This document shows positions 8,320 through 17,636 of a DNA stretch of 64,000 nucleotides, in pieces; position 1 is the first letter of the stretch, and every line of letters starts with the position of its first letter. This stretch comes from Polynucleobacter corsicus (GTDB lineage: Bacteria > Pseudomonadota > Gammaproteobacteria > Burkholderiales > Burkholderiaceae). Where the stretch lies: NCBI RefSeq assembly GCF_018688255.1, contig NZ_CP061314.1, positions 62,001 through 126,000 of the forward strand, read 5' to 3'. The notes below the pieces were generated by a model, which was given only the letters and a program-made list of their open reading frames with translations, did not search any database and was not told the origin of the DNA. Both the position numbers and the translations under genes were made by a program.

Positions 8320-8652
8320 ATGAGCCCTGATAAATCTGCTGAGTTACTGATTGTTGTCACTACTTTTGCATCGCTAGAGGATGCAAAGAAAATGGCGAAT
8401 AAACTGATTGCGGATCGATTGGCTGCCTGCGTGCAAATTCAAGAGGGTATACATTCCATCTATCGGTGGGATGGCAAGATTTGCGAAGGCAAGGAAGTTC
8501 TACTGTCAGCAAAAACAATTGCAGATAAATGGATTGATATTGCTAATTTCATAAAAAGTCATCACCCTTATGATTTGCCTGAAGTGATTGCGTATGCCCC
8601 TGAAAATTATGAGGTGCATTATGGCAAATGGGTGGAGTCCGAGGTAAAGTAG
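8320..8652 (+). CDS. cutA: Divalent cation tolerance protein CutA
   Basis: 110 residues of the trimeric ferredoxin-like CutA1 family, proposed to bind copper and other divalent ions. The N-terminal VVTTFASLEDAKKMANKLIA, the AACVQI segment and the C-terminal HHPYDLPEVIAY block are family signatures. Only one ATG fits. It lies between the ribosomal terminator and dsbD, with a 4-nt gap to dsbD, so the two are probably cotranscribed. The actual role of CutA is not settled in the family. Confidence 0.93.
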   Translation: MSPDKSAELLIVVTTFASLEDAKKMANKLIADRLAACVQIQEGIHSIYRWDGKICEGKEVLLSAKTIADKWIDIANFIKSHHPYDLPEVIAYAPENYEVHYGKWVESEVK

Positions 8653-8656
8653 TTCT

Positions 8657-10330
8657 ATGAGATTCCTGAGTAAATTTATTCCTCTAGCAGCTGCATTGCT
8701 TTTTGTTATTAGTAATGCATTTGCAGCATCGGAATTCCTCCCTCCTGAAAAAGCATTTCAGGCTGAAGCGACATGGGTAGCCAATACAAATGATGTCGAG
8801 ATAGAGATTTTCCCAGCCAAGGGTTACTACATCTATCAGGAATCCCTCCATTTCAAGATGGGTTCCGAGCCCAATAAATTAGGGCTTGTAAGGGTATCGC
8901 TCCCCACTGGGATTGAAAAGTATGACGCAACTTTTCAAAAGAAAATGCAAGTTTACAAACAAGCATTTCTTATTACCTTAGATAAAAAAGCTGAAGTAGG
9001 AAAGCCGCTCTACCTGGAGTTGGAATTACAAGGATGTGCTGAAGCTGGAATTTGTTATCCGCCAATGACCCTGAAATTTTTACTTTCAGGCCCCGGAGTA
9101 AAGGCTCGGCCGATACCTGAAGTATTGGATGGAGATAAGGCAAGCAAGGATTCAAAAACAGCATTGAGCTTGATGGACGTTTGGCGTGAGCGTGATGATG
9201 TTAATGTCATTAGTCGTTTTTTAGAGAGCACGCCCACAGCATATCTATTCTTGGCATTCTTCATTTTGGGCCTGGCGTTAGCTTTTACGCCTTGCGTTCT
9301 TCCAATGTTGCCAATCTTGTCGAGCATCGTGTTTGGAGTGCAGGGTAAGCAATCCATTGCTAAGGGTCGTGCAAGCCTCTTGGCGACCGCCTATGTACTT
9401 GGAATGGCTTGTGTCTATGCGTTAGCGGGGGTCTTGATGGCCGCCCTAGGCGGCAGCGTTCAGAGAGCCTTACAAAGCCCTATAGCGCTCATCGCGTTTG
9501 CATTACTGCTGCTGGCCTTATCAGGGAGTCTATTCGGCCTATACGAGCTCAGAATGCCCCAGTCATGGCAGCAAAAAATAGATCAATTAGCAGGACGTCA
9601 CAAGGGGGGCAGCTTTGCGGGTGCCTTTGCTTTGGGTGGAATCTCCACATTAGTTGCGAGCCCTTGCATTACAGCCCCGTTGGCTGGAGTCCTTGCATTT
9701 ATTGCTCAAACAGGCTCAATGAGCCTAGGGGCAGGACTTCTTTTTGTTATGGCTTTAGGCATGGGATTGCCACTTCTGTTTATTGCCATTGAGGCTCGCA
9801 TCTTGATTCCATCAACCGGAATTTGGATGGTTTGGTTACAAAGAACATTAGGTGTTTTATTGGTCGCAACCGCTGCCTGGATCGCTTCCCCCTTATTGCA
9901 AAGTAGTAGTGGTGAGGCGGGCAAGACAATGGTCAATGGTCAGCGTCAACATCAGATCGGAAAAGCTAGTTTTGTCGTAATTGATTCTAGTGCACAGTTA
10001 GACCAATTTTTATCCCAAGCAAAAGAACAAAAGAAACTAGTACTTTTGGATTTTTATGCAGACTGGTGTATCTCTTGCAAGGAGATGGAGGTAAATACTT
10101 TTGCCAACCTTGAAGTGAATCAAGAATTACAGAAGTTTATTTTGATACAGGCTGATGTAACCAAGAACAATGCTGAGAATCAGGCCTTACTGAAACGCTT
10201 TGGATTGTTTGGCCCACCTGGAATTCTGATCTTTGATCTCAACTCAGGAGAGTTAAAAGATCAACGGGTAATTGGCTACATGCCACCACAACGTTTTGTT
10301 GAGCGTTTGAAAAAAGTACTAGGAAATTAA
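8657..10330 (+). CDS. dsbD: Thiol:disulfide interchange protein DsbD
   Basis: 557 residues, the full three-domain form. A signal peptide (residues 1-23) is followed by the periplasmic alpha domain with the redox cysteines C127 and C133 (GCAEAGICYPP), a hydrophobic core of about eight membrane helices with C213 (FTPCVLP) and C337 (SPCITAP), and a C-terminal thioredoxin-like domain with CISC at 471-474. DsbD passes electrons from cytoplasmic thioredoxin to periplasmic DsbC and cytochrome-c maturation thiols. It probably forms an operon with cutA. Confidence 0.97.
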   Translation: MRFLSKFIPLAAALLFVISNAFAASEFLPPEKAFQAEATWVANTNDVEIEIFPAKGYYIYQESLHFKMGSEPNKLGLVRVSLPTGIEKYDATFQKKMQVYKQAFLITLDKKAEVGKPLYLELELQGCAEAGICYPPMTLKFLLSGPGVKARPIPEVLDGDKASKDSKTALSLMDVWRERDDVNVISRFLESTPTAYLFLAFFILGLALAFTPCVLPMLPILSSIVFGVQGKQSIAKGRASLLATAYVLGMACVYALAGVLMAALGGSVQRALQSPIALIAFALLLLALSGSLFGLYELRMPQSWQQKIDQLAGRHKGGSFAGAFALGGISTLVASPCITAPLAGVLAFIAQTGSMSLGAGLLFVMALGMGLPLLFIAIEARILIPSTGIWMVWLQRTLGVLLVATAAWIASPLLQSSSGEAGKTMVNGQRQHQIGKASFVVIDSSAQLDQFLSQAKEQKKLVLLDFYADWCISCKEMEVNTFANLEVNQELQKFILIQADVTKNNAENQALLKRFGLFGPPGILIFDLNSGELKDQRVIGYMPPQRFVERLKKVLGN

Positions 10331-10356
10331 ACCGCCTAAAATTGAATCAGCACAGA

Positions 10357-11376
10357 TTATTTGCTTGTTTTGATTAAGTGCGCAGCCTCAAGTGCAAAGT
10401 AAGTCAAGATACCATCAGCACCAGCACGCTTAAACGCGAGCAAGGATTCCATCATCACCGCATCATGATCAAGCCAACCATTTTGTGCGGCGGCTTTGAG
10501 CATGGCGTACTCACCACTCACTTGATAAGCGTAAGTCGGGTAGTTGAATTCATCACGCACTCTACGAACGATGTCTAGGTAAGGCATGCCAGGCTTAACC
10601 ATTACCATATCAGCACCTTCACTAATATCGAGCGCAACTTCCCGCAAAGCCTCGTTGGTATTGGCACAATCCATTTGGTAGGTTTTTTTATCGGCCTTAC
10701 CTAAGTTTTTCGCTGAGCCCACTGCATCACGAAATGGGCCATAAAAAGCCGAGGCATATTTAGCTGAGTAAGCCATGATGCGGGTATGAATCAGATTCTT
10801 TTGCTCTAAGGCTTCACGAATCTTTCCGATACGGCCATCCATCATGTCTGATGGCGCAACAATATCAACACCAGCTTGTGCTTGAGCAACAGCTTGTTGT
10901 ACCAAGATTGCCGTAGTCTCATCATTCAGAATTCGACCCTGATCATCCAAGACGCCATCTTGACCATGGCTTGTGTACGGGTCAAGTGCTACATCGGTCA
11001 TGATGCCTAAATTAGGAAAGCGTTTCTTGAGCTCGCGCACTGCGTTTGGAACTAAGCCATTTGGATTAAATGCTTCTTTACCGTCAGGTGTTTTGAGGGA
11101 CGCATCAATGACCGGAAAGATTGCCAACACGGGAATACCTAAGGAGATACATTCCTCGGCAACGTTAAAAAGTAAATCGAGTGATACGCGATTAACCCCA
11201 GGCATAGAAGCAACGGCTTGAGATTGATTTGTACCCTCGAGTAAAAATACTGGATAAATCAGGTCGCTTGCATTGAGTTGATTTTCTTGCATCAGGCGAC
11301 GTGACCAATCATCGCGTCGCATACGACGAGGGCGATGAGCCGGGAAGCTCAATATAGAGTTAGCTTGTGATTTCAT
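10357..11376 (-). CDS. hemB: Delta-aminolevulinic acid dehydratase (porphobilinogen synthase)
   Basis: 339 residues from the ATG at 11376. An upstream extension to 11514 would overlap engB and lacks family similarity. The enzyme condenses two 5-aminolevulinates to porphobilinogen. The Schiff-base lysines are visible as K206 (MAYSAKYASAF) and K261 (MVMVKPGMPYLD). The metal loop reads DVALDPYTSHGQDG (128-141), with aspartates and no cysteine triad, which points to the magnesium-type rather than the zinc-type enzyme. GGAG lies about 10 nt upstream. The start overlaps the end of engB by 17 bp, so coupling is likely. Confidence 0.95.
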   Translation of the reverse strand: MKSQANSILSFPAHRPRRMRRDDWSRRLMQENQLNASDLIYPVFLLEGTNQSQAVASMPGVNRVSLDLLFNVAEECISLGIPVLAIFPVIDASLKTPDGKEAFNPNGLVPNAVRELKKRFPNLGIMTDVALDPYTSHGQDGVLDDQGRILNDETTAILVQQAVAQAQAGVDIVAPSDMMDGRIGKIREALEQKNLIHTRIMAYSAKYASAFYGPFRDAVGSAKNLGKADKKTYQMDCANTNEALREVALDISEGADMVMVKPGMPYLDIVRRVRDEFNYPTYAYQVSGEYAMLKAAAQNGWLDHDAVMMESLLAFKRAGADGILTYFALEAAHLIKTSK

Positions 11377-12025
11377 CTTCTTGAGTCTCCGCTGCAAATA
11401 ACCATTTAATAACAATATTGTCGGCCTCTTCAAGACCAATGCGCTTGGTGCTTGAGAATAATTGTGCCGTAAGTTTCTTGGAATCACCATTACCATCAGG
11501 TAGCGCCGGATCATATTGCTGTAATTGTTTGCGTACCGCTTCTAAGGCATGCTTACACTCACTTTTATTGAGTTTGTCGCACTTGCTAAGCAAAATATGG
11601 ATGGGTTTGCCGGTTGGGACGAACCACTGAATCATTTGCTCGTCTAATTCGGTAATGCCGCGCCTAGAGTCCACAATCAGTACCATGCCTACTAGTTGTT
11701 CCCGCTCTTGCAGGTAATCGCTGAGAAGGGCATTCCAGTGGTACTTGGTCTCATGATTGACGGCGGCGTAGCCATAGCCAGGCAAATCCACTAAATAGGC
11801 TAGGAGATCGTCTTTTGCAAAAAGGCCAAAATAGTTGATGTGCTGGGTGCGCCCAGGCGTTTTACTGGCAAAAGCAAGGCGTTTTTGGTTACAAAGCACA
11901 TTAATTGCGCTAGATTTACCCGCATTGGAGCGCCCAGCAAAAGCGACTTCTCGGAGCGGAGTGGCAGGCAGGCAATGGGTGTCATTGACTGTGGTCGCAA
12001 AGCGGGCTTGAAAGAGTTTAGACAT
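11360..12025 (-). CDS. engB: Ribosome biogenesis GTP-binding protein EngB/YsxC
   Basis: 221 residues of the EngB branch of TRAFAC GTPases, needed for 50S assembly. The G1 loop is GRSNAGKSS (31-39), G3 is DLPGYG (80-85) and G4 is SKCDKL (147-152). The TPGRTQHINYF switch region is diagnostic of the family. It is transcribed away from the cytochrome c4 gene. A TACAAT box (12042 to 12037) lies 11 nt before the ATG and could be its -10. hemB follows in the same operon. Confidence 0.96.
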   Translation of the reverse strand: MSKLFQARFATTVNDTHCLPATPLREVAFAGRSNAGKSSAINVLCNQKRLAFASKTPGRTQHINYFGLFAKDDLLAYLVDLPGYGYAAVNHETKYHWNALLSDYLQEREQLVGMVLIVDSRRGITELDEQMIQWFVPTGKPIHILLSKCDKLNKSECKHALEAVRKQLQQYDPALPDGNGDSKKLTAQLFSSTKRIGLEEADNIVIKWLFAAETQEDEITS

Positions 12026-12139
12026 GTCCAGAAGCTATTGTAAAATCACGCAAAATCAATAAATATCTCATAATGTTGGGTGAAAGTTGTAAAAAGAAGG
12101 GCCCAAACATTTTTAAGAATTTTTGCCAAGGTAAACATA

Positions 12140-12865
12140 ATGCGTCAAACCCCTAAAATCTCCAAATTAACTAGCTTACGTGCTGGCTTTGCAGTTCTCT
12201 CTATTTTCGCTCTAAGCGGTCTTGCACCACAAGCTCTTGCCGCTGATCCGGCACCCATGGCCCCAGATGCAGAAGCAAAGGCTGCTGCTCCAGCTAAGCC
12301 AAAAGTGGATGTCGTTGCTGGTGAAGCACTCTATAACGCTGGAGACGCAACTCGCGGAGTTGTAGCCTGTATTACATGTCATGGACCCAAGGGTCAGAGT
12401 GCTGTCGCTACTTGGCCGAAGTTGTCTGCTCAACATGCTGCATACACAGCAAAACAGTTAAAGAACTTTAAAGAAGGTACCAGGGCCAATGCCATCATGA
12501 TGGGCATGGCTATGCCTTTAAATGAGCAAGATATGATCAATATCGGTACCTTCCTTTCTCAGCAGGCTCCATCTCAGGGTGTTGCCCAAAGCAAAGATGC
12601 TCTTACATTAGGTAAGAGCATTTATGGTGGCGGTATTGCATCGAAGGGTGTTCCAGCATGCGCTGGCTGCCATAGCCCTAATGGTGCAGGTATCCCTGCG
12701 CAATATCCACGTCAAGGTGGACAGTGGGCTGAATATTCCTACAATCAGCTAGTCAATTTCCGTGAAGGCGCTCGTAAAAATAGCACTCAGATGACATCAA
12801 TTGCTACGAAACTTTCTGATCAAGAGATGAAAGCTGTTTCTGACTACATGGCAGGCTTGTATTAA
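12140..12865 (+). CDS. Diheme cytochrome c4
   Basis: 241 residues from ATG 12140. A longer frame to 12080 would place extra residues before the signal peptide. Residues 1-34 form an export signal ending QALA. Two class I cytochrome domains follow, each with a haem site: CITCH at 77-81 and CAGCH at 174-178, with candidate methionine ligands in IMMGMAMPL (about 119-126) and near MTSIA. Cytochrome c4 is a periplasmic carrier that usually links the bc1 complex (petABC, 53-56 kb here) to terminal oxidases. No cytochrome-c assembly genes are seen next to it. Confidence 0.93.
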   Translation: MRQTPKISKLTSLRAGFAVLSIFALSGLAPQALAADPAPMAPDAEAKAAAPAKPKVDVVAGEALYNAGDATRGVVACITCHGPKGQSAVATWPKLSAQHAAYTAKQLKNFKEGTRANAIMMGMAMPLNEQDMINIGTFLSQQAPSQGVAQSKDALTLGKSIYGGGIASKGVPACAGCHSPNGAGIPAQYPRQGGQWAEYSYNQLVNFREGARKNSTQMTSIATKLSDQEMKAVSDYMAGLY

Positions 12866-12883
12866 TTCCTGCTTAAGTACAAT

Positions 12884-12914
12884 AAAAAACCCCGCTGATG
12901 TCGCGGGGTTTTTT
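12884..12914. terminator. Bidirectional terminator between cytochrome c4 and lysA
   Basis: A8-rich flank, then a stem of CCCCGC (12890-12895) pairing with GCGGGG (12903-12908) around a seven-base loop, followed by T6. A-runs and T-runs on both sides let it work for the cytochrome gene (plus) and for lysA (minus). Confidence 0.93.
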
Positions 12915-12956
12915 ATTGCTTGGAATTTACCAAGAGAAGTTAATTCAATAGCAGTA

Positions 12957-14255
12957 TTAATTTGGTAAGGTGGTTTCACTAGCAAAGAGATCGGCAATAT
13001 TCTCACGCGCACGAATGACATACGCATTCTTACCATCAACCATAATTTCTGCAGGCTTTGGCCTAGTGTTGTAATTAGATGCCATCACAAAGCCATAGGC
13101 ACCAGCAGATAGGATGGCTAGCAGATCACCTTCTTCAACCGCAAGCTGGCGATCTCTTCCAAGCCAATCACCAGATTCACATACGGGTCCGACGACGTCA
13201 TAAGTCGAACTTGCAACTTGCTTAGTTTGTACTGGAACGATCCCGTGATAAGCCTCGTAGAGCGCTGGGCGCATTAACTCTGTCATTGCTGCATCCACAA
13301 TGCAAAAGTTTTTCTCAGATCCAGGCTTGAGGTATTCCACTTGGGTCAAGAGCACGCCAGCATTGCCTACCAAGGATCTACCAGGCTCTAAGACTATATC
13401 GAGATGCCCAAAGCCACGTTCAGCAACACGATTGAGTAAGGTGTTGGTGAACTCAGTAATATCAGGTGGGTTGTCGTCGCCATAAGAAATACCAAGACCT
13501 CCACCTAAATCAAGATGGTGGATTTCAATACCTTCTTTTTTCAATTGAGTCACTAGCTCGAGCACTTTATCAAGCGCATCAAGATAGGGTGCAGTGTTTG
13601 TGATTTGTGAGCCGATATGGCAATCAATACCAACTACATCAATTTGTGACAGTAATGCAGCTTCACGATATGTTTTTAAAACCTCGTGGTAAGCGATGCC
13701 AAATTTATTACCCTTTAATCCAGTAGAAATATAAGGATGCGTTTGTGCGTCTACATCGGGATTCACGCGCAAAGAAACTGGGGCGCGGCAATTGAGCTTA
13801 TTAGCAACCCGATTAATTTGATGGAGCTCAGCAATCGATTCTACGTTGATACACTTAACGCCGGCCCTCAAAGCTTGCGTAATTTCATGAGCAGATTTAC
13901 CAACACCTGCAAATACAAAACTTTTTGGATCTGCACCAACAGCAAGGGCGCGCGCTAATTCACCGCCGCTGACTAAGTCAAAGCCAGAGCCTAATTTTTT
14001 AAAGCAATCAATCACCGCTAAGTTGCTATTTGCCTTCATCGCATAGTGAACGCGAGCTCGTCTTTTGCCAGAGGAATCTACGCAAGCCTTATCGTAGGCC
14101 TGATAAGCCTCAGTTAATGCTTTTTTGCTGTACACATAAAGTGGAGTACCAAATTCTTTTGCCAAATCTGACAAAGGGATTTCCTCTGCATACCAAGTAC
14201 CATTTCGTTCTGTAAATCCAGCTAAGTCGGGGAGTGGAATCGCTTTACTTGTCAT
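12957..14255 (-). CDS. lysA: Diaminopimelate decarboxylase
   Basis: 432 residues of the fold-III PLP decarboxylases. It makes L-lysine from meso-diaminopimelate. The PLP lysine is K74 in YAMKANSNLA. The HIGSQI, GGGLGI and EPGRSLVGNAG blocks are present, and the catalytic CESGDW segment lies near residue 350. Its ATG overlaps the stop of the small lipoprotein gene (ATGA at 14252-14255), so the two are translationally coupled. Confidence 0.96.
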   Translation of the reverse strand: MTSKAIPLPDLAGFTERNGTWYAEEIPLSDLAKEFGTPLYVYSKKALTEAYQAYDKACVDSSGKRRARVHYAMKANSNLAVIDCFKKLGSGFDLVSGGELARALAVGADPKSFVFAGVGKSAHEITQALRAGVKCINVESIAELHQINRVANKLNCRAPVSLRVNPDVDAQTHPYISTGLKGNKFGIAYHEVLKTYREAALLSQIDVVGIDCHIGSQITNTAPYLDALDKVLELVTQLKKEGIEIHHLDLGGGLGISYGDDNPPDITEFTNTLLNRVAERGFGHLDIVLEPGRSLVGNAGVLLTQVEYLKPGSEKNFCIVDAAMTELMRPALYEAYHGIVPVQTKQVASSTYDVVGPVCESGDWLGRDRQLAVEEGDLLAILSAGAYGFVMASNYNTRPKPAEIMVDGKNAYVIRARENIADLFASETTLPN

Positions 14256-14443
14256 TGCTTGGCCGGTGATGGGTTAGTTGCAACAGGGCTTTGGGGTGGA
14301 TAGAGCTTGCCTTTGGGTTCTGGCTCAGCAGGAGGGCTAGGTGCTGGCGGTACATTTGGCAAATATAAGGGCCCTCTAACCCCACATCCAACAAGGGATA
14401 TTAGAAGGCTAATGCCAAGAGTTCTTTTAAGAATCGCTATCAT
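14252..14443 (-). CDS. lptM: Small LptM/YifL-like lipoprotein
   Basis: 63 residues. A signal peptide with the lipobox LVGC gives lipidation at C20, followed by GVRGPLYLP and a proline-rich tail. The CG-x-RGPLYxP motif is the hallmark of LptM, which in E. coli assists oxidative maturation of the LPS transporter LptD. Position just upstream of lysA is a common betaproteobacterial arrangement. The function here is inferred by family. Confidence 0.85.
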   Translation of the reverse strand: MIAILKRTLGISLLISLVGCGVRGPLYLPNVPPAPSPPAEPEPKGKLYPPQSPVATNPSPAKQ

Positions 14444-14490
14444 GAATGTCTCTAAAACGAATGATTGAATATAGCATGCAGGACTCTAAT

Positions 14491-14874
14491 ATGAAGCCAA
14501 GCAATTTAACTGTAGAAACGATTGACGATAAGCAATTTCATCAGTTGGGTAGTAATTTATTGGAGTCGATAGAAGTAGCCCTAGAAGCCGCAGACGATGC
14601 GCTAGACCTCGATCTGGATGTGGAGCGCCAGGGTGGAAATGTGATCAATATTCGGTTCAGGGATCGTAGCGTGATAGTGGTGAACACCCAGCCCCCTTTG
14701 CATGAGATTTGGGTGGCGGCTAAATCTGGCGGTTATCACTACCGTTGGGCCGGTACTGTAGCCTCACCACTATGGCTGGATACTAAAACTGGGCGAGAAA
14801 TACTAGGCGACTTGTCCGAATTTGCCAGTGCTCAAGCTGGCCAGGCGATTACTATTGGCCCACTTCAGAAATAA
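14491..14874 (+). CDS. cyaY: Iron-sulfur cluster assembly protein CyaY (frataxin)
   Basis: 127 residues from ATG 14491, with GGA 10 nt upstream. Alternative in-frame ATGs at 14446 and 14476 would give longer N-termini than usual. The acidic first helix (LESIEVALEAADDALDLDLD) and the NIRFRDRSVIVVNTQPPLHEIW strand region are frataxin hallmarks. CyaY binds iron and modulates IscS activity. The promoter must lie inside the divergent lptM gene, whose start is only 2 bp from the longest version of this frame. Confidence 0.87.
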   Translation: MKPSNLTVETIDDKQFHQLGSNLLESIEVALEAADDALDLDLDVERQGGNVINIRFRDRSVIVVNTQPPLHEIWVAAKSGGYHYRWAGTVASPLWLDTKTGREILGDLSEFASAQAGQAITIGPLQK

Positions 14875-14886
14875 GCAAACCAGGAA

Positions 14887-15969
14887 TTAAGCTGCCCCGG
14901 TCGCTGTTAGGGTTTCGATAACCTGAGCATCGGGAACGCTTTTAATTTGGGCTTTACCAATCTTTTCTAAAACGACGTAGCGGATTTGTCCGCCCTCAGT
15001 CTTTTTATCCACTTGCATTAATTCCATATAACGCTGGGCGCCAAACTTGGGCGGCGCTATCGGCAGATTCATGGATTGAATGATTTGAGTGAGGCGCTTG
15101 GCCTCATCTTGAGTGATGAAGTTCAGGCGTCTTGAGAGGTCTGCACCCATGACCATGCCGCAGCCAACAGCTTCACCATGCAACCACTCGCCATAACCCA
15201 TACCCGCTTCAATTGCATGACCAAAGGTATGCCCGAAATTCAATGTGGCACGAATGCCACCCTCTCTTTCATCGGCTGACACGACGGCTGATTTAATTTC
15301 GCAAGACCGTAAGACCGCATGCGCCATTGCTTCGGTGTCGCAGGCTAGCAATGCTTTTGCATTTGCTTCAATCCAATTTAAGAATTCAGCATCTGCAATA
15401 GCACCATGCTTAACTACTTCAGCTAGGCCTGCAGACAGTTCGCGTGCAGGCAATGTCTTTAAAGTATTGAGGTCGGCAATCACTGTTACTGGCTGATGAA
15501 ACGCCCCGATCATATTTTTCCCGAGCGGATGGTTAATGCCCGTCTTGCCGCCCACAGAGGAGTCCACCTGGGCTAGCAAAGTTGTTGGGACTTGAATAAA
15601 ACGAATGCCGCGCATAAAACTGGCAGCAGCAAAACCAGTCATGTCTCCAATTACGCCACCACCTAAAGCCACCAACATAGTTTGACGATCAGCGCCAAAC
15701 TTGAGGAGGTCATCAAAAATCAACTGAAGATTTTTCCAGTCTTTATAAGACTCTCCGTCAGGCAAGACAATCGTTCTGACAGGCTTACCTAGTTTCTCTA
15801 AAGTCTTGGTGAGACGCCCTGCATATAGAGGGGCAACAGTCGTATTGGTAACAATATAAATCGATGTTGATTTTTCACAGGCGCTAAATAATTCTGCTTG
15901 ATCGATTAAATCCGTACCAATATGAATGGGGTAGCTACGATTGCCTAGATCAACTTCTAATGTTTTCAT
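14887..15969 (-). CDS. aroB: 3-dehydroquinate synthase
   Basis: 360 residues. NAD-dependent second enzyme of the shikimate pathway, converting DAHP to 3-dehydroquinate. The segments ALGGGVIGDMTGFAAA, GKTGINHPLGKNMIGAFHQP and NFGHTFGHAIE, which hold the NAD and zinc-binding residues, are intact. It follows aroK by 8 nt and is the last gene of the pil-aroK-aroB operon. It converges on cyaY. Confidence 0.97.
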   Translation of the reverse strand: MKTLEVDLGNRSYPIHIGTDLIDQAELFSACEKSTSIYIVTNTTVAPLYAGRLTKTLEKLGKPVRTIVLPDGESYKDWKNLQLIFDDLLKFGADRQTMLVALGGGVIGDMTGFAAASFMRGIRFIQVPTTLLAQVDSSVGGKTGINHPLGKNMIGAFHQPVTVIADLNTLKTLPARELSAGLAEVVKHGAIADAEFLNWIEANAKALLACDTEAMAHAVLRSCEIKSAVVSADEREGGIRATLNFGHTFGHAIEAGMGYGEWLHGEAVGCGMVMGADLSRRLNFITQDEAKRLTQIIQSMNLPIAPPKFGAQRYMELMQVDKKTEGGQIRYVVLEKIGKAQIKSVPDAQVIETLTATGAA

Positions 15970-15977
15970 AGATAAAT

Positions 15978-16502
15978 TTATGCAGAGAGTTCGAGTTGCA
16001 TGATTAAAGTATTGACTAGCTGATTTACGCTGGGTTTTCCAGTCTCAATAACGTAGTCAGCGATTTCGCGATACAAGGGATCACGAATTGTGTACAGGTT
16101 TTCTAGAATTTTTTTTGCATCACCATTTTTAAGTAGCGGTCTACTTTCACTACCTTTAGTGCGAAACCACAACTCCATGGGATTGGCGTGGAGATAAATT
16201 ACTGTTCCTCTTTCGCTAAGGAGCTGACGATTCTCAGGCAGGAGTACAGCACCGCCACCAGTTGCCAAAATGACATCCTGTTCGGCCGTAATGTCATTGA
16301 TGGCTTGAGCCTCGCGCTTGCGAAACCCCTCTTCACCCTCCATTTCGAAGATGACGGGAATCTTGACTCCACAACGATCTTCAATCACATGGTCAGCATC
16401 TAAAAAGCGGCGCCCTAATTTCTTGGCTAGCAATTTACCGACGGTCGACTTCCCAGCGCCCATGAGGCCAATGAGAAAGATATTGTTGGATGAAGAGTTC
16501 AC
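15978..16502 (-). CDS. aroK: Shikimate kinase
   Basis: 174 residues. The P-loop GLMGAGKS (12-19), the shikimate-binding FLDADHVIE and FRKREAQAI, and the LATGGGAV loop are all present. It phosphorylates shikimate with ATP. It lies 12 nt after the secretin gene. A secretin gene directly upstream of aroK-aroB is the common gammaproteobacterial and betaproteobacterial order. Confidence 0.97.
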   Translation of the reverse strand: MNSSSNNIFLIGLMGAGKSTVGKLLAKKLGRRFLDADHVIEDRCGVKIPVIFEMEGEEGFRKREAQAINDITAEQDVILATGGGAVLLPENRQLLSERGTVIYLHANPMELWFRTKGSESRPLLKNGDAKKILENLYTIRDPLYREIADYVIETGKPSVNQLVNTLIMQLELSA

Positions 16503-16514
16503 CCTGTGATTTTA

Positions 16515-17636
16515 TTAGTGTTTGTCCAGCACGGTGGGGGTTAAGAAGACTAATAGTTCAGTTTTATCTGCCAATTTGGACTTATGGCGAAATAAATGCC
16601 CGATCAATGGAATATCGCCTAGGAGTGGAACTTTGATCTCGTCATCGCGTTCAGTGGTTTGAAAGATGCCCCCAATGATGGCCGTACCCCCATTTTCAAC
16701 GGTAACCTCAGAGCTGAGATTTTTGGTGTCAATCGCATAGCCCTGTTCAGTTTTCATGCCAATGGTGTCTTTATTGATCCCAACCAACATGGAGATCTTT
16801 CCATCGGGATGAATCTTGGGTAAGACCTCGAGGCGTAAATTGGCTTTGCGAAACTGTAATTTGCTTCCACTTTGAGAGCTGACTTGGTAGGGTAGTTCAG
16901 TTCCCTGCTCAATCGTGGCTTTGACTTGATCGCCAGTCATAATGCGGGGGTTCGAGAGAATCTTGCCCTGGCCATCTGACTCAAGTGCTGAGAGCTCTAT
17001 TTGCAAAAGTCGTGCCGCATTCTTGGAAACTAAGGTGGCAGCCAATGTGGCTGGATTAAAGCCGGCTAAGCCGGTTCCTGCAAGGTCTAGGTTTGCACTT
17101 GCGCTTTGGTCTGGATGATTGCCAATGCCATTGGCTTGATATCCCAACTTCACGCCAAGTTCACGGGCAAAGCGCTGATCAGCTTCGACGATGCGCGCTT
17201 CTATCAGGATCTGACGGGGGCTATTAATATGATCACCCCCAAAAGGGAGGGCGGCATCCTCCCGACGAAATTTTTGAAAGCTTTGAATTTCTGCATGTGG
17301 ACCAATCCAGTAAATATCGCCATTGCGGACAAGGCGCAATCCTCGGCTAGCCAGTATCGAATGGAGAGCGGTCTGCCAAGGGGTGTCCTTGAGGTCGACC
17401 GAGATTTTGCCCTGAATGGATTCGCTGAGGAGAAAGTTGGTATTCCCCATTTTGGCCAAAACCTGCAAAAGCTCAGTTATTTCAATTTGGCTAAATTGAA
17501 GGCTAATTCGACTCTCTTTAATAGTGCTTGGGGGTCTCACCTCAGGGAGATTTCCTTGCGCAGAATTGAGCAAAAAAACCTGCATCAGGGGGAGTAAGGT
17601 GGCGCGGGATTTCTGTAAGATCTTCAATAGAGTCAT
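16515..17636 (-). CDS. Short PilQ/HofQ-like secretin
   Basis: 373 residues, far shorter than usual PilQ (about 700) and nearer to the competence secretins HofQ/ComE. After a possible signal peptide (about 1-28) there is one STN/N-type domain (about 40-115, ISVDLKDTPWQTALHSIL) and then the secretin domain (about 135-370), with the signature VPLLGDIPLIGHLF and GGTAIIGGIF. There are no AMIN domains. It would form an outer-membrane channel for a type IV pilus or DNA-uptake pilus. Its ATG overlaps the stop of the upstream gene (TGA/ATG at 17633-17636). Confidence 0.85.
   Translation of the reverse strand: MTLLKILQKSRATLLPLMQVFLLNSAQGNLPEVRPPSTIKESRISLQFSQIEITELLQVLAKMGNTNFLLSESIQGKISVDLKDTPWQTALHSILASRGLRLVRNGDIYWIGPHAEIQSFQKFRREDAALPFGGDHINSPRQILIEARIVEADQRFARELGVKLGYQANGIGNHPDQSASANLDLAGTGLAGFNPATLAATLVSKNAARLLQIELSALESDGQGKILSNPRIMTGDQVKATIEQGTELPYQVSSQSGSKLQFRKANLRLEVLPKIHPDGKISMLVGINKDTIGMKTEQGYAIDTKNLSSEVTVENGGTAIIGGIFQTTERDDEIKVPLLGDIPLIGHLFRHKSKLADKTELLVFLTPTVLDKH

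Noticed and set aside
11377..11514. 46-residue N-terminal extension of HemB
   Set aside because: It lies inside engB in another frame, and the ATG at 11376 gives the normal family length.
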